NCBI GenBank assembly: GCA_934617135.1
Contig: CAKTUC010000019.1
Location: forward strand, 1 to 20,392
Source of the DNA: an uncultured Collinsella sp.
Lineage (GTDB): Bacteria > Actinomycetota > Coriobacteriia > Coriobacteriales > Coriobacteriaceae
DNA: 20,392 nucleotides
Direction of reading: 5' to 3'
Shown: one piece after another, positions 1 through 7,431 of the stretch
Numbering within the stretch: the first letter of the stretch is position 1
Layout of the letters: each line of letters starts with the position of its first letter
Made by a program: the position numbers and the translations under genes
The notes under the pieces: generated by a model
What the model was told of the DNA's origin: nothing
Databases searched by the model: none
Seen by the model: only the letters and a program-made list of their open reading frames with translations

Positions 1-215
1 TCGACGACCTCGCAGACCGTGTTGACCAGCTCGGAGCAGTCAGTAAAGTGGCCCTTATCGTTGAGGGCCTCGCAATCCTGAACACGCCAATAGCCATCGG
101 TGTGCGTGATGTAGTACTCGTGATCGTTAATCGTCACGAAAGCGCGCGTCTTGGAACGCAGCAGCTTCAGAAATCCTTCGAAGTCGGTCTCGACGACATC
201 TCCAGCCTGGAACAT
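1..215 (-). CDS. Hypothetical protein, 3' end cut off by the window
   Basis: An open minus-strand frame begins with ATG at 215 and runs off the left edge, giving 71 codons. It has a strong Shine-Dalgarno site (AGGAGG at about 223-228, 7 nt before the ATG). The product starts MFQAGDVVETDFEGFLKLL and is acidic, with aromatic and Thr-rich stretches (for example the segment YYITHTDGYW). No signal peptide, membrane segment or motif is visible, and I do not recognise the family. The good ribosome-binding site and uninterrupted frame make it a likely real small cytosolic protein. Confidence 0.7.
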   Translation of the reverse strand, partial: MFQAGDVVETDFEGFLKLLRSKTRAFVTINDHEYYITHTDGYWRVQDCEALNDKGHFTDCSELVNTVCEVV

Positions 216-506
216 GATGTTACCTCCTGGCCCGGCGCCACCATGGCGCGTTGATAAACGTTGGTACTCCTTTAGTAAAACCTTTATCAGAGCTTATGCG
301 CGCATCATTTAGGCAAGTGGTAAAAAACCGCAGGGTAGACGGGATAAAACGTTTAATCATCCCACCGGTTTGTCACATTCTGGCTGAAGTTTTATGCAAA
401 CCAACTATTCCTATTGGTAACTATCGCTTTTTGAATATCACGCGCGATTACAGTTTTGGCTCGACGGGTAAGAACGGGGCATCTAAATCCAACGTCAGGA
501 GGACAC
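216..506. promoter_or_regulatory. AT-rich divergent promoter region with dyads
   Basis: This 291-bp gap separates the divergent gene at the left edge from the nitroreductase and is clearly more AT-rich than its surroundings. It contains an inverted repeat with 7-bp arms (TGATAAA 252-258, TTTATCA 283-289). A second dyad at 341-363 begins GGGAT, ends ATCCC and is centred on AAACGTTT. A third, ACCAA/TTGGT, lies near 400-420. I see no convincing -35/-10 pair, so these are only candidate operator or promoter elements. No coding frame here is persuasive. Confidence 0.35.
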
Positions 507-1028
507 ATGGAGACCATCGAAGCGCTCATCCATCGCCGCAGCTGCCGCAAATACAGTAATCGTCCCGTCGAGGCCGAAAAGCTTGCACGCATTATCGAGG
601 CCGGACAGTACGCACCCAGTGGCATGGGGCGCCAGCCGGTGACCTTTGTCGCCGTTACCGACCCCACGACCGTCGAGCGCCTCTCGCAGCTCAACGCCCA
701 GGTCATGGGCAGCGACGGCGATCCCTTCTACGGCGCCAAGACCGTTGTCGTAGTGCTGGTCGACCGCAGCGTGCCCACACATGTGGAAGATGGCTCGCTC
801 GCCATGGGCAACCTGCTTAACGCCGCCTATGCATTGGGTGTCGATTCGTGCTGGATCCACCGCGCGCACGAGGTCTTTGACTCGCCCGAGGGCTTGGAGC
901 TGCTGGCCAGCTGGGGCCTGCCCGCCGACGGCAGCCTGCGCGGCGTGGGCAACTGCATCTTGGGCTACGCCGAAGACACGCTCCCCGATGCCAAACCCCG
1001 CCGAGACAATGTGGTATACGTGAAGTAG
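507..1028 (+). CDS. Nitroreductase family protein
   Basis: A 173-residue FMN-dependent oxidoreductase of the nitroreductase fold. The N-terminus carries the family's phosphate-binding signature (RRSCRKYS, residues 10-17, with Arg11, Ser12 and Arg15) followed by APSGMGRQP (37-44), the usual flavin-contacting loop. The C-terminus has the conserved NCILGYAE segment (149-156) and a basic KPRRDNVVYVK tail. The length is normal for the short, single-domain subgroup. I chose ATG 507 because AGGAGG lies 5 nt upstream; an in-frame TTG at 456 would add 17 residues without the family motif or a ribosome-binding site. The protein is cytosolic and its substrate cannot be read from sequence. It stands alone and converges on the LCP gene. 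Confidence 0.93.
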   Translation: METIEALIHRRSCRKYSNRPVEAEKLARIIEAGQYAPSGMGRQPVTFVAVTDPTTVERLSQLNAQVMGSDGDPFYGAKTVVVVLVDRSVPTHVEDGSLAMGNLLNAAYALGVDSCWIHRAHEVFDSPEGLELLASWGLPADGSLRGVGNCILGYAEDTLPDAKPRRDNVVYVK

Positions 1029-1037
1029 TGCAGGAGT

Positions 1038-1080
1038 GTCCCCAACTGCCGACAGAAAAGGAACGTCCCTAACTGCCGAC
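1038..1080. repeat. Short direct repeat GTCCCYAACTGCCGAC
   Basis: Two 16-bp copies, 1038-1053 and 1065-1080, differ only at one C/T position and are spaced 27 bp start to start. They sit just after the nitroreductase stop and before the 145-bp structured repeat. The second copy runs into a further GACGCCGA. They resemble small intergenic repeats rather than a regulatory site; function unknown. Confidence 0.5.
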
Positions 1081-1103
1081 GACGCCGATGTTTTGGCAAC
1101 GCC

Positions 1104-1248
1104 AGCGAGCGAGCCGCATTTGCGCCAAGGTGACGTGAAACGAAAGGGCGCTGACCTTCTGGTCGCGCCCTTGAAGTTGAACGTCAGATTGGCGTGAATG
1201 CGGCTCGCGCAGCGTCGGCAGGGCCGCCGTTCGGTAGAACGGCGGAAC
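1104..1248. repeat. 145-bp structured intergenic element, copy A
   Basis: This block aligns without gaps to 8362-8506, with about 15 mismatches in 145 bp by hand count. It folds into nested stems. P1 pairs 1111-1128 with 1189-1206 (18 positions, two of them G-U on the plus-strand RNA). P2 pairs TGACGT 1131-1136 with ACGTCA 1181-1186. P3 pairs AAGGGCGC 1144-1151 plus GACC 1153-1156 with 1161-1172 around a TTCT loop. A separate hairpin pairs CCGCCGTT 1224-1231 with AACGGCGG 1238-1245. The last hairpin ends exactly 6 nt from the LCP stop codon, the same spacing seen in copy B at glmS. It may serve as 3' UTR and terminator, or be a mobile palindromic element; no T-tract is present. Confidence 0.8.
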
Positions 1249-1251
1249 CAA

Positions 1252-2529
1252 TTAGTTAATAGGGTGGTAGAAAGTATCGACGACTGTTTGCTTTACGTTG
1301 TCCTGGTCCAGGTAGAACTCGGCGAAGGTGTCGCCCTGCTGCATGGTGCCCTGCAGCGTCACGACATCAAATGAAGTCAGGCCGTTCTCGAGCATCGTGG
1401 TCGCCAGATAGCTGAACTCATCGAGACCCAAATTGGTCCACGTATAGTCGCCCATGGCCCGATACAGGCTGATGAGCATGGCAGGGTCGCTCTTAGCACT
1501 GCTGAGCACCTTCGATGCAAACGCCTGCACGTAGCTCACCTGGCGCGCCGTACGATCCAGCGAAGACGTCAAATTCGTCGTATCGCGCCACTGCACATAC
1601 TTTTCGGCCGTTTTGCCAAACAGCGTGGTCTCCTGACCCTCGACAACCGAGGTGCCCGGCACGCTCTGCGTAGGCACGAGCGTCACGCCGCCGATAGAAT
1701 CGTTAATGGGAGCCACGCCCTCGATATTGAGCGTGTAGTAATAGTCGACCGGAATGTTGTCGAGCACGCGCGAGGCAGCGGCGGCCGTCAATGCCGATGA
1801 GTTGTCGCCATCGGTGCCATAGGCAAACTGCAAGCACAGCTGCTCGGTCACCTGGCCGGCAAACGAACCATTGGAATACGTATCTACGGCAACCATGCTG
1901 TCTCGCGGGATGATAATGCCGCGGGCCTCACCCGTGTCGGTATTAAGCGCTACGACCATCACGGTATCGGACTGGCCCTTCTGGGTGCCGTCATCGTTAT
2001 TGCGGCCATCAAAGCCGATAAACGCCACCGTGGCCATATGCTTGTTGAGCGCATACTTCTTGCCGTTATAGGTAATGGTATCGCCCTTGGCCTTAATGAC
2101 CTTTTCGGTCTTTTCCTCAATCTTCTTTTTGCCTTGGTTCACGCTGTGATTCACAAAGCCCCAGCCGGCAGCAGCAATCGCACCAATCACGAGCAGCACG
2201 ATCAGCAGCGTGCGGATACGGCGGCGGCGCTTGATGCGCTTAATCGACTCTTTGGAGCGTCGACGACGCTGAGGTGCCGCTTCATCAAGCGAAGGCCACT
2301 CTACCTCATCAACAGGCTGCGCCGCAGCTTCATCGGTCTTTGCCGATGCGTCGGACGGAGCCTCGGCCTTGCTCTGGGATTTTTCGTCAGGTTGAGGCGT
2401 CGGAGCGCCTTTGGTCTCCCATTGAGGCTCGACAGGCTCTGCCACATCCTGAACCTGCTGCTCGGGATTGTTTACTTGATTTTCGTCGGGATCCACCGCA
2501 TCGATAAAGTGCTTGCCACGGGGGTTCAT
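1252..2529 (-). CDS. LCP (LytR-CpsA-Psr) family cell-wall ligase-like protein
   Basis: A 425-residue type II membrane protein. Residues 1-90 are acidic, Pro/Gln-rich and probably disordered in the cytosol. A very basic stretch (88-105) precedes one membrane helix at about 107-126. The extracellular part holds the LCP domain (about 168-341), with SDTVMVVALNTDTG (187-200), the polyprenyl-phosphate-binding IPRDSMV (207-213, Arg209 and Asp210), the VDYYYTLNIEG segment (261-271) and the late conserved arginines near 326-329. LCP proteins move lipid-linked polymers onto peptidoglycan; the polymer used here is unknown. The ATG is 2 bp after the sortase stop, so the two are surely co-transcribed. The start is supported by AGGAG about 11 nt upstream. 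Confidence 0.9.
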   Translation of the reverse strand: MNPRGKHFIDAVDPDENQVNNPEQQVQDVAEPVEPQWETKGAPTPQPDEKSQSKAEAPSDASAKTDEAAAQPVDEVEWPSLDEAAPQRRRRSKESIKRIKRRRRIRTLLIVLLVIGAIAAAGWGFVNHSVNQGKKKIEEKTEKVIKAKGDTITYNGKKYALNKHMATVAFIGFDGRNNDDGTQKGQSDTVMVVALNTDTGEARGIIIPRDSMVAVDTYSNGSFAGQVTEQLCLQFAYGTDGDNSSALTAAAASRVLDNIPVDYYYTLNIEGVAPINDSIGGVTLVPTQSVPGTSVVEGQETTLFGKTAEKYVQWRDTTNLTSSLDRTARQVSYVQAFASKVLSSAKSDPAMLISLYRAMGDYTWTNLGLDEFSYLATTMLENGLTSFDVVTLQGTMQQGDTFAEFYLDQDNVKQTVVDTFYHPIN

Positions 2530-2531
2530 GA

Positions 2532-3350
2532 CTATTTTGTCTCCTGGTCGTTTGTTAACACACCACTAACAATATAGCGCGAGTTGCCCTGCGAGCTATC
2601 GAGCATGCAGGTGCTCAACTGCACAATCTTACTATCTGCATCAAGTGTCACGCCGTCACGTACATTTTTGAGCAATGCGTCCGGATTACAGACCGAATTA
2701 AAGTAGTCCTGGCGCACGGCAGGGTCGGCAAAGTTAAACGAATTGAGAATGTGGCGGTCGTCATATTGATAGGCCGAGACAATCTTGTACGTCAGAATAT
2801 GGCCCGGCGTGTAGATATAGAATTCGCCGTTCTCGTTAAAGAAGTTCGCGTCCTCAAAGTTATGCAAGTTGTGGAACACGCCGCCGTTCACGTGGCCGTA
2901 GATCACCGTGACGGGATCGCTAAAGTCGCGCGCGTTTGCCATCTGGCTAAACGCCGTGCCGTAGGGGTCGTACTTGCCGTCCTTGTCGTGGTCCAGATAA
3001 AACAGGTCGTCCGTCGTGCTCTGCAGCAAAGGCGTGTTGATATCCGCACCCGGAATGTAGAGCCACGCATAGATATCGGCATTCTCTTGAATGAGCGGAG
3101 CAAAGTCGATGGGGTTGTCCGGCAGCTCCTTGCCCTTTGATTCGACCTTCGTGGCGGGCTTGCCTGTTGCACTCATCTCCTCGGCGCGCTGCTGCTCTAG
3201 ATGATTCATATAGAGCACGTAGCCGCCGCAGCCGACTGCGACCAGTAACAACACTACGAAAACGCCCCTGAGTATCGTGGCGCGACGCTTTTTGTCCGAG
3301 TCGCCCATATGCTTAGCTTCCATATGCTTGCCCTGCGGCTGCTGTGCCAT
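2532..3350 (-). CDS. srtB: Class B sortase
   Basis: A 272-residue membrane-anchored transpeptidase. It has a short basic N-terminus, one membrane helix at about 29-48, and a class B sortase domain from about 83. The catalytic residues are visible: His153 in YGHVNGGVFHNL, Cys248 in LSTCMLD and Arg258 in NSRYIV. The YAWLYIPG segment (94-101) near the domain start is typical of SrtB. It should cut a surface protein at its sorting motif and join it to a cell-wall or pilin amine. The adjacent secreted protein ending in SPATG is the obvious substrate. I kept the first ATG (GGGA about 6 nt upstream); Met10 and Met15 are possible alternatives, and all lie before the membrane segment. Confidence 0.93.
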   Translation of the reverse strand: MAQQPQGKHMEAKHMGDSDKKRRATILRGVFVVLLLVAVGCGGYVLYMNHLEQQRAEEMSATGKPATKVESKGKELPDNPIDFAPLIQENADIYAWLYIPGADINTPLLQSTTDDLFYLDHDKDGKYDPYGTAFSQMANARDFSDPVTVIYGHVNGGVFHNLHNFEDANFFNENGEFYIYTPGHILTYKIVSAYQYDDRHILNSFNFADPAVRQDYFNSVCNPDALLKNVRDGVTLDADSKIVQLSTCMLDSSQGNSRYIVSGVLTNDQETK

Positions 3351-3376
3351 GGTGTTCCCTTACCCTGTAAATCGGC

Positions 3377-3407
3377 TAAAAAAAGGACCCGCACAAGTAC
3401 GGGTCCT
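3377..3407 (-). terminator. Rho-independent terminator after the surface protein gene
   Basis: On the minus strand an 8-bp perfect stem (AGGACCCG/CGGGTCCT, 3384-3391 with 3400-3407) around an 8-nt loop is followed by seven Ts. It lies 30 bp after the stop of the SPATG protein and 27 bp before the sortase start. There is little room for a separate sortase promoter, so the sortase and LCP genes are probably expressed by read-through. Confidence 0.88.
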
Positions 3408-3436
3408 CAAATCTTACGGTTGAAACCGTGTGTGTG

Positions 3437-4000
3437 CTAGTTGTTCTTGCGAAGAGCAACAAAAGCGCAGGCAGCGCCAGCAGCGGCGACAGCAGCCACA
3501 GCGGCAACAGCGGTGGTGTTCACACCGGTAGCCGGGGACTTAGCACCGTTGTCGGTGGTAGCAGCGCCAGCAGCGGTCTTCTCAGCCACGATGGTGTAGG
3601 TGGAGAGCTTGGTGACCTTAAAGGTAACATTGCCGTTGTTGTCGGCAGTGAGGTTCAGGGTCTCCTTGCTACCGTCGTTGTGCTGGACATAGACGGTAAC
3701 CTTGGCGTTGGCGTAAGCCTTGCCAAGGGTGAAGGTGACGGTCAGCGGGTTGGACTCAGAAACAGTGCCCTCGACGGTCTCGGTGATCTCAAAGGAAGCG
3801 ACCACGTTGGCGCCGGCAGGGGTGCCCTCGGCGTTCTTGGTGGTGGAAACAACCTTGACGTTAGCGTTGTTAACGCTGGCGGTCACGTTGTTGGCGCCGG
3901 TGGCGGTGGTGTTGGCAGGGCTCGGGGCGGCGAAAGCAGCCACGGGCAGAGCCAGGGCAAGAGCGAGAACGCTCAGTGCTGCCATGAATCTCTTCTTCAT
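3437..4000 (-). CDS. Secreted sortase substrate with SPATG sorting signal
   Basis: A 187-residue surface protein. A classic signal peptide (basic MKKRF, hydrophobic 7-20, likely cut after AFA near residue 24) leads to a Thr/Ala/Asn/Val-rich beta-type region. The C-terminus has SPATG (155-159), a hydrophobic helix (161-183) and a short charged tail (RKNN), the standard wall-sorting layout. SPATG is a non-canonical LPXTG variant of the kind used by class B sortases such as the clostridial ones. GAGGAG 8 nt before ATG 4000 supports the start. The low-complexity central part gives no family hit by eye; it could be an adhesin, a small coat protein or a minor pilin-like protein. Its strong terminator suggests high expression. 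Confidence 0.85.
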   Translation of the reverse strand: MKKRFMAALSVLALALALPVAAFAAPSPANTTATGANNVTASVNNANVKVVSTTKNAEGTPAGANVVASFEITETVEGTVSESNPLTVTFTLGKAYANAKVTVYVQHNDGSKETLNLTADNNGNVTFKVTKLSTYTIVAEKTAAGAATTDNGAKSPATGVNTTAVAAVAAVAAAGAACAFVALRKNN

Positions 4001-4047
4001 GTTAGGTACTCCTCAACTTGCAGCTTGTGGACCTTTAAGTGCCTAGT

Positions 4048-4053
4048 AGTATA
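4048..4053 (-). promoter_or_regulatory. Probable -10 box for the SPATG protein gene
   Basis: On the minus strand the hexamer TATACT lies 48 bp upstream of ATG 4000 in an AT-rich stretch. No good -35 hexamer at 16-18 bp is seen; the nearest options are TTAGTC at 19 bp or GTCACA at 16 bp. The call rests on the -10 match and position only. Confidence 0.4.
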
Positions 4054-4160
4054 GCCCTTTTTTGTAAATTGTGACTAATGAGTTCTATATGAAACAACAT
4101 TACTGCTTTTTTGCTCACTCATTGGTCCCAAACAGCGACTTAGTGTGATGATTCTGTGAC

Positions 4161-4745
4161 TTATTGGCCTTGCGTTACGGGCGTGACCTGCGAACCCACG
4201 CCATTTACACTGGTTTCGCTAACCTCGCTGTCCGTATCCTCGCCCTTTTGGGCATCGGCGATCGTTGCGGCAGCGGCAACAATACCGCGCTGAGGCGCCA
4301 CGCCCGTCTGGGCCTGAGCGCCCTCGACAAGCTCCGTGCCGGGGTGCGCGAGCTCGGCAGACTTGAGCATCGCGCTCAAATCGACCCCGCCGCCAGCGTA
4401 GCCGAGCGCCGCGAGCGCGATCACAATGACGGCGACGACAACCGCAATAGGCACGTAGCGATGCCATCCCGCCGGATTGAGCCCGCTGCGACGAGCCGCG
4501 CCGCGGCTGATATAGCCGAGCGTTCCATCGTGCTTGAGCTTAGAGCCCACCACGCGCTTGCGCCCCCACAGCGACGACTCGGCCTGCATGGCCAGGCGGG
4601 CACTTGCCGAAGGGTAGCCGTATTTGGTGCGCTTGAACGATCCGTCGAATCCCGACGCGTGTTTGCCCCACGTCCGGGACGTCGTGCGGCGGTTGACCGG
4701 AGCCGTGCTCCGTCTAGTCCGGTTTGGTTTTGAAGTCTCCGCCAT
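4161..4745 (-). CDS. Single-pass membrane protein, function unknown
   Basis: A 194-residue protein if it starts at ATG 4745 (MAETSKPNRTRR). An upstream in-frame GTG at 4799 would add 18 residues, and neither start has a strong ribosome-binding site. The first 95 or so residues are Arg/Lys/Ser-rich and cytosolic. One membrane helix (YVPIAVVVAVIVIALAALGY) follows, then an acidic Ala/Thr/Gln-rich tail that would lie outside. No enzymatic motif or sorting signal is visible and I do not recognise the family. It lies between the degenerate regulator and the surface cluster, all on the minus strand, which hints at an envelope role but proves nothing. Confidence 0.65.
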   Translation of the reverse strand: MAETSKPNRTRRSTAPVNRRTTSRTWGKHASGFDGSFKRTKYGYPSASARLAMQAESSLWGRKRVVGSKLKHDGTLGYISRGAARRSGLNPAGWHRYVPIAVVVAVIVIALAALGYAGGGVDLSAMLKSAELAHPGTELVEGAQAQTGVAPQRGIVAAAATIADAQKGEDTDSEVSETSVNGVGSQVTPVTQGQ

Positions 4746-4829
4746 ACGCCCCCGCACGCCGTAACACAATCGAAACATTACTGCTTTGGACTGTAGCACA
4801 CACGTCGCATGCGGTCACGGGCACCTCGC

Positions 4830-6047
4830 CTAACGGTCACCGTCCTTCAGCAAGCGCCACAGGGTCGTGCGGCTTATGCCCAGCACCTCGGCAGCACGGG
4901 TCCGGTTGCCCTGAAGGTGGTCTACGACCAGCCGCGCAATGTCGCGCTCGGTATCGGCAAGCGGGCGCAAGATATACAAGTCGCTGTCGAGCGTCGGAGC
5001 GCCAAAGGTTGCGGTTTTGATGACGCCCTCCTGGGCGAGCACCTCCTCCGCCACCGTACGCTTCGCCACACCCGACCCTACTAATATATAGAGTCGTTCC
5101 GAGACCTCGCGAAGCTGCAGATAGTTACGTGGCCAGCGATAGCAGTTGAGCGTCGAGGCGGCCTCCTCGGACATACTCGGAGCGGCAGTTCCAAAGACAT
5201 CTGACAGATATGACAAATACTGCACGACCTTTTTCGATGCGCCACCCTGCTCGGCAATCGCAGGCGCCACACTTACCGCGCAGGCCAGGCGCTCGGTTAC
5301 AAAAGCGGCCTGATCGCTTTCGCCACCGCCCGGCATATCGTTTGCCGTCAGCACCGCATGGCAACGCGCAGCCAGCGCCGTATCGGTCATCGTAGAGACA
5401 AGCTCGCGCAGGCGCTGGGGCGGAAGGGCATGCCAGCCGCCGATGCATAGGGTCAGCCCCGTTTGAAACAGCGGCGATTCTGAACTCTTGAGTAGATGGC
5501 GCCAGCCGCGGTCCGTGAGCTCATCGAGCGCCACGGAAACAAAGGGCTCGTCAGCGAACGGCCCATCCAGATAGAGGCGTTTTGCAATCTCGGACTGGCC
5601 GGCACCCAGCTCGCCCTCGAGCATAAGGGGCACGCCGTGGGCATAGCTTTCGCAGACGGGACCGGCGACCGCAGCGGCGCCCTCGACAATGCCGTACGTG
5701 CTTGCCTCGTAGCGCGCCTCGACCTCATCGGCGTTGAGCCACTCAATACCCGCATGCGCCGCCGCGCCGTGGACCTCGCGGACCACGACCACCCAAAGCG
5801 CGCCGTATTCCTTGGCGACCGGACGTACCGTGAGACTCAGGCGCATTCCAGCATGCCCCATCACCAGGCGCACGCCATCGCCCACGCGCCCCAGACGCTC
5901 GGCAACAAATGACGCGACATCTTGCTCGAGTGCGGTATCGTCCATGGTCGATATCACGACGCATCCATGCCCATCAATCGCCAACGCCGAGGCCCCGGCA
6001 GCAGCCAGGGCCTCGATCAAGATTTGCAGTTTGGCGTCGCTGTCCAT
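4830..6047 (-). CDS. NtrC-like regulator with degenerate AAA+ domain and Fis-type HTH
   Basis: A 405-residue protein from ATG 6047. The open frame extends 67 codons further up, but that part reads through inverted repeats and is probably leader. Residues 1-120 form an alpha/beta input-like region. Residues about 130-330 align with the sigma-54 activator AAA+ domain: GELGAGQS (145-152) at the Walker A position, LTLCIGGWHALP (198-209) at Walker B, and RWPRNYLQLREVSERLY (304-320) at the usual WPGNVREL motif. The P-loop lysine is Gln and the Walker B aspartate is lost. No GAFTGA loop is seen. The C-terminus (364-402) is a clear Fis-type helix-turn-helix (NRTRAAEVLGISRTTLWRLL). It probably binds DNA without driving sigma-54. 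It may regulate yeiH or the downstream membrane genes, by position only. Confidence 0.78.
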   Translation of the reverse strand: MDSDAKLQILIEALAAAGASALAIDGHGCVVISTMDDTALEQDVASFVAERLGRVGDGVRLVMGHAGMRLSLTVRPVAKEYGALWVVVVREVHGAAAHAGIEWLNADEVEARYEASTYGIVEGAAAVAGPVCESYAHGVPLMLEGELGAGQSEIAKRLYLDGPFADEPFVSVALDELTDRGWRHLLKSSESPLFQTGLTLCIGGWHALPPQRLRELVSTMTDTALAARCHAVLTANDMPGGGESDQAAFVTERLACAVSVAPAIAEQGGASKKVVQYLSYLSDVFGTAAPSMSEEAASTLNCYRWPRNYLQLREVSERLYILVGSGVAKRTVAEEVLAQEGVIKTATFGAPTLDSDLYILRPLADTERDIARLVVDHLQGNRTRAAEVLGISRTTLWRLLKDGDR

Positions 6048-6102
6048 GTCGCGCTTCTGCCTTCCGCACCGCGCCGCCACCGGCGGGCGCACAGCCGAGT
6101 GT

Positions 6103-6114
6103 TTCAAAATTGAA
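6103..6114. promoter_or_regulatory. Small palindrome upstream of the NtrC-like gene
   Basis: TTCAAAATTGAA is a near-palindrome 56 bp before ATG 6047, in an AT-rich pocket of otherwise GC-rich DNA. Fis-type HTH proteins bind dyads, so autoregulation is conceivable. This is inference from position only. Confidence 0.25.
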
Positions 6115-6172
6115 CGATATTGCTCACCAAACACTATAGGGCAGAAGGCACCGTCCTGCGAGTATAGGTGTT

Positions 6173-6261
6173 GCCCCGCATCGCCATCCTGGCGGGGCGA
6201 TAAGAGCTCTTCGGGACTTATAAACCTGCGGACAAGCCATACCCGCAAGAGCTCCTATCGC
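6173..6261 (-). other. Two stem-loops between yeiH and the NtrC-like gene
   Basis: The first minus-strand structure pairs 6242-6261 with 6197-6215, a stem of about 19 bp with one G-U and one bulge, centred on the GAGCTCTT core. The second pairs GCCCCGC 6192-6198 with 6173-6179. The first begins 52 bp after the yeiH stop. No T-run follows either, so they are not textbook terminators. They could stabilise the yeiH 3' end, slow read-through into the regulator gene, or be an intergenic palindromic repeat. The rest of 6048-6312 shows nothing else. Confidence 0.6.
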
Positions 6262-6312
6262 TCCACCGCAGGCGCGGGGGCGAACATGCAGCGCGCTACG
6301 ACGGGCGAATCG

Positions 6313-7347
6313 TTACCAGATTCCCAACACGTGCTGCATTCCAAGGCTCATGCACGCAATGCCAATCCAGCAGCAAAAGCCCAGCGCAATGGGCTTGCCG
6401 CCCTTTTTGACCAGCTCGACGATATCGGTATTAAAGCCAATAGCCGCCATGGCCATCACGATAAAGAACTTCGACAGCTCCTTGATGGGCGCCGTGATGG
6501 ACACGGGAAGCTGAAACACCGTGGTGACCACGCTCGCCAGCACAAAGAACAGCACGAACATGGGGAACGCGCGCTTAAGCGAGAACGTGCTTTTGGCGTC
6601 GCCGCCGGCCTTGCGCGCCAGATGCATCTGCCAGCAAGCAAGCGCCAGCGTGATGGGAATGATGGCCAGTGTCCTGGTGAGCTTAACCACCGTGGCGCTC
6701 TCAAGCACATTGGCGCCGGGATGCATGCTGTCCCAAGCGCTCGCCGCAGCCGTTACGGACGAGGTGTCGTTGATGGCGGTACCGGCAAACAGGCCAAAGC
6801 CCTCGTTGGTCAGGCCAAGCATGCCGCCGAGCGTCGGAAACACGAGCGCCGCGATAACGTTAAACAGAAAGATGACCGAGATGGCCTGGGCGATTTCGCG
6901 ATCGTCGGCATCGATGACGGGCGCGGTCGCGGCAATGGCGGAACCGCCGCAAATCGACGAACCCACGCCCACGAGCGTCGCAATCTTACTCGGAACCTTC
7001 ATGACACGGCAGAGCACAAAAGCGATGACAAGCGAGGTCGAGATCGTCGCCACGATAATCGGCAGCGACTGGGCACCCTTGGACAGAATCTGTGAGAGGT
7101 TCATACCAAAGCCAAGCAGGATGACCGCATACTGCAGGATCTTTTTGGATGTATAGGTGACGCCGGCAGCGAGCGGTTCGCGACGATCCTTGGGAAAGGC
7201 GAGCGCCAGAACCATGCCGATGAGGATGGCAAATACCGGCCCGCCGACCACCTCAACCCGTTTGCCGAGCAACGTTGCGGGGATGGCGATGACCAGGCAA
7301 AACAGGACGCCTTTCCAGCGCTCGCGTGCGGCATGAGCCAATTGCAT
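6313..7347 (-). CDS. yeiH: YeiH/YadS family putative membrane exporter
   Basis: A 344-residue, mostly hydrophobic protein with about nine to ten membrane helices. It matches the UPF0324 (YeiH) family, which contains putative sulfate or small-anion exporters. The central signature VGVGSSICGGSAIAATAPVI and the following DTSSVTAAA segment are characteristic. The start is supported by AAGGA 7 nt upstream of ATG 7347. It is divergent from a GntR/FCD regulator, with a perfect palindrome between them, the usual layout for a transporter under its own regulator. In other bacteria homologues are often next to a LysR gene; here the partner is GntR-type. The transported substrate cannot be decided from sequence. 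Confidence 0.92.
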   Translation of the reverse strand: MQLAHAARERWKGVLFCLVIAIPATLLGKRVEVVGGPVFAILIGMVLALAFPKDRREPLAAGVTYTSKKILQYAVILLGFGMNLSQILSKGAQSLPIIVATISTSLVIAFVLCRVMKVPSKIATLVGVGSSICGGSAIAATAPVIDADDREIAQAISVIFLFNVIAALVFPTLGGMLGLTNEGFGLFAGTAINDTSSVTAAASAWDSMHPGANVLESATVVKLTRTLAIIPITLALACWQMHLARKAGGDAKSTFSLKRAFPMFVLFFVLASVVTTVFQLPVSITAPIKELSKFFIVMAMAAIGFNTDIVELVKKGGKPIALGFCCWIGIACMSLGMQHVLGIW

Positions 7348-7431
7348 AGAGGATTCCTTCTTTCAGTCTGTTTTTTGCGACGGTTCATGATACGGCAACG
7401 AGCGGGGCACAGCGCTGCAAATGTTTCCATC

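Noticed and set aside
4091..4110. Shared CATTACTGCTTT upstream of two membrane/surface genes (also near 4776-4787)
   Set aside because: A 12-bp match is expected by chance several times in a window of this size; position alone is not enough to call an operator.
6048..6248. N-terminal extension of the NtrC-like regulator (67 more codons)
   Set aside because: The extension reads through inverted repeats, is Arg/Cys-rich and unlike a domain; ATG 6047 begins the folded region.
5734..7095. 453-codon plus-strand open frame
   Set aside because: It overlaps the regulator and yeiH in antisense, crosses their intergenic hairpins and has no motif.
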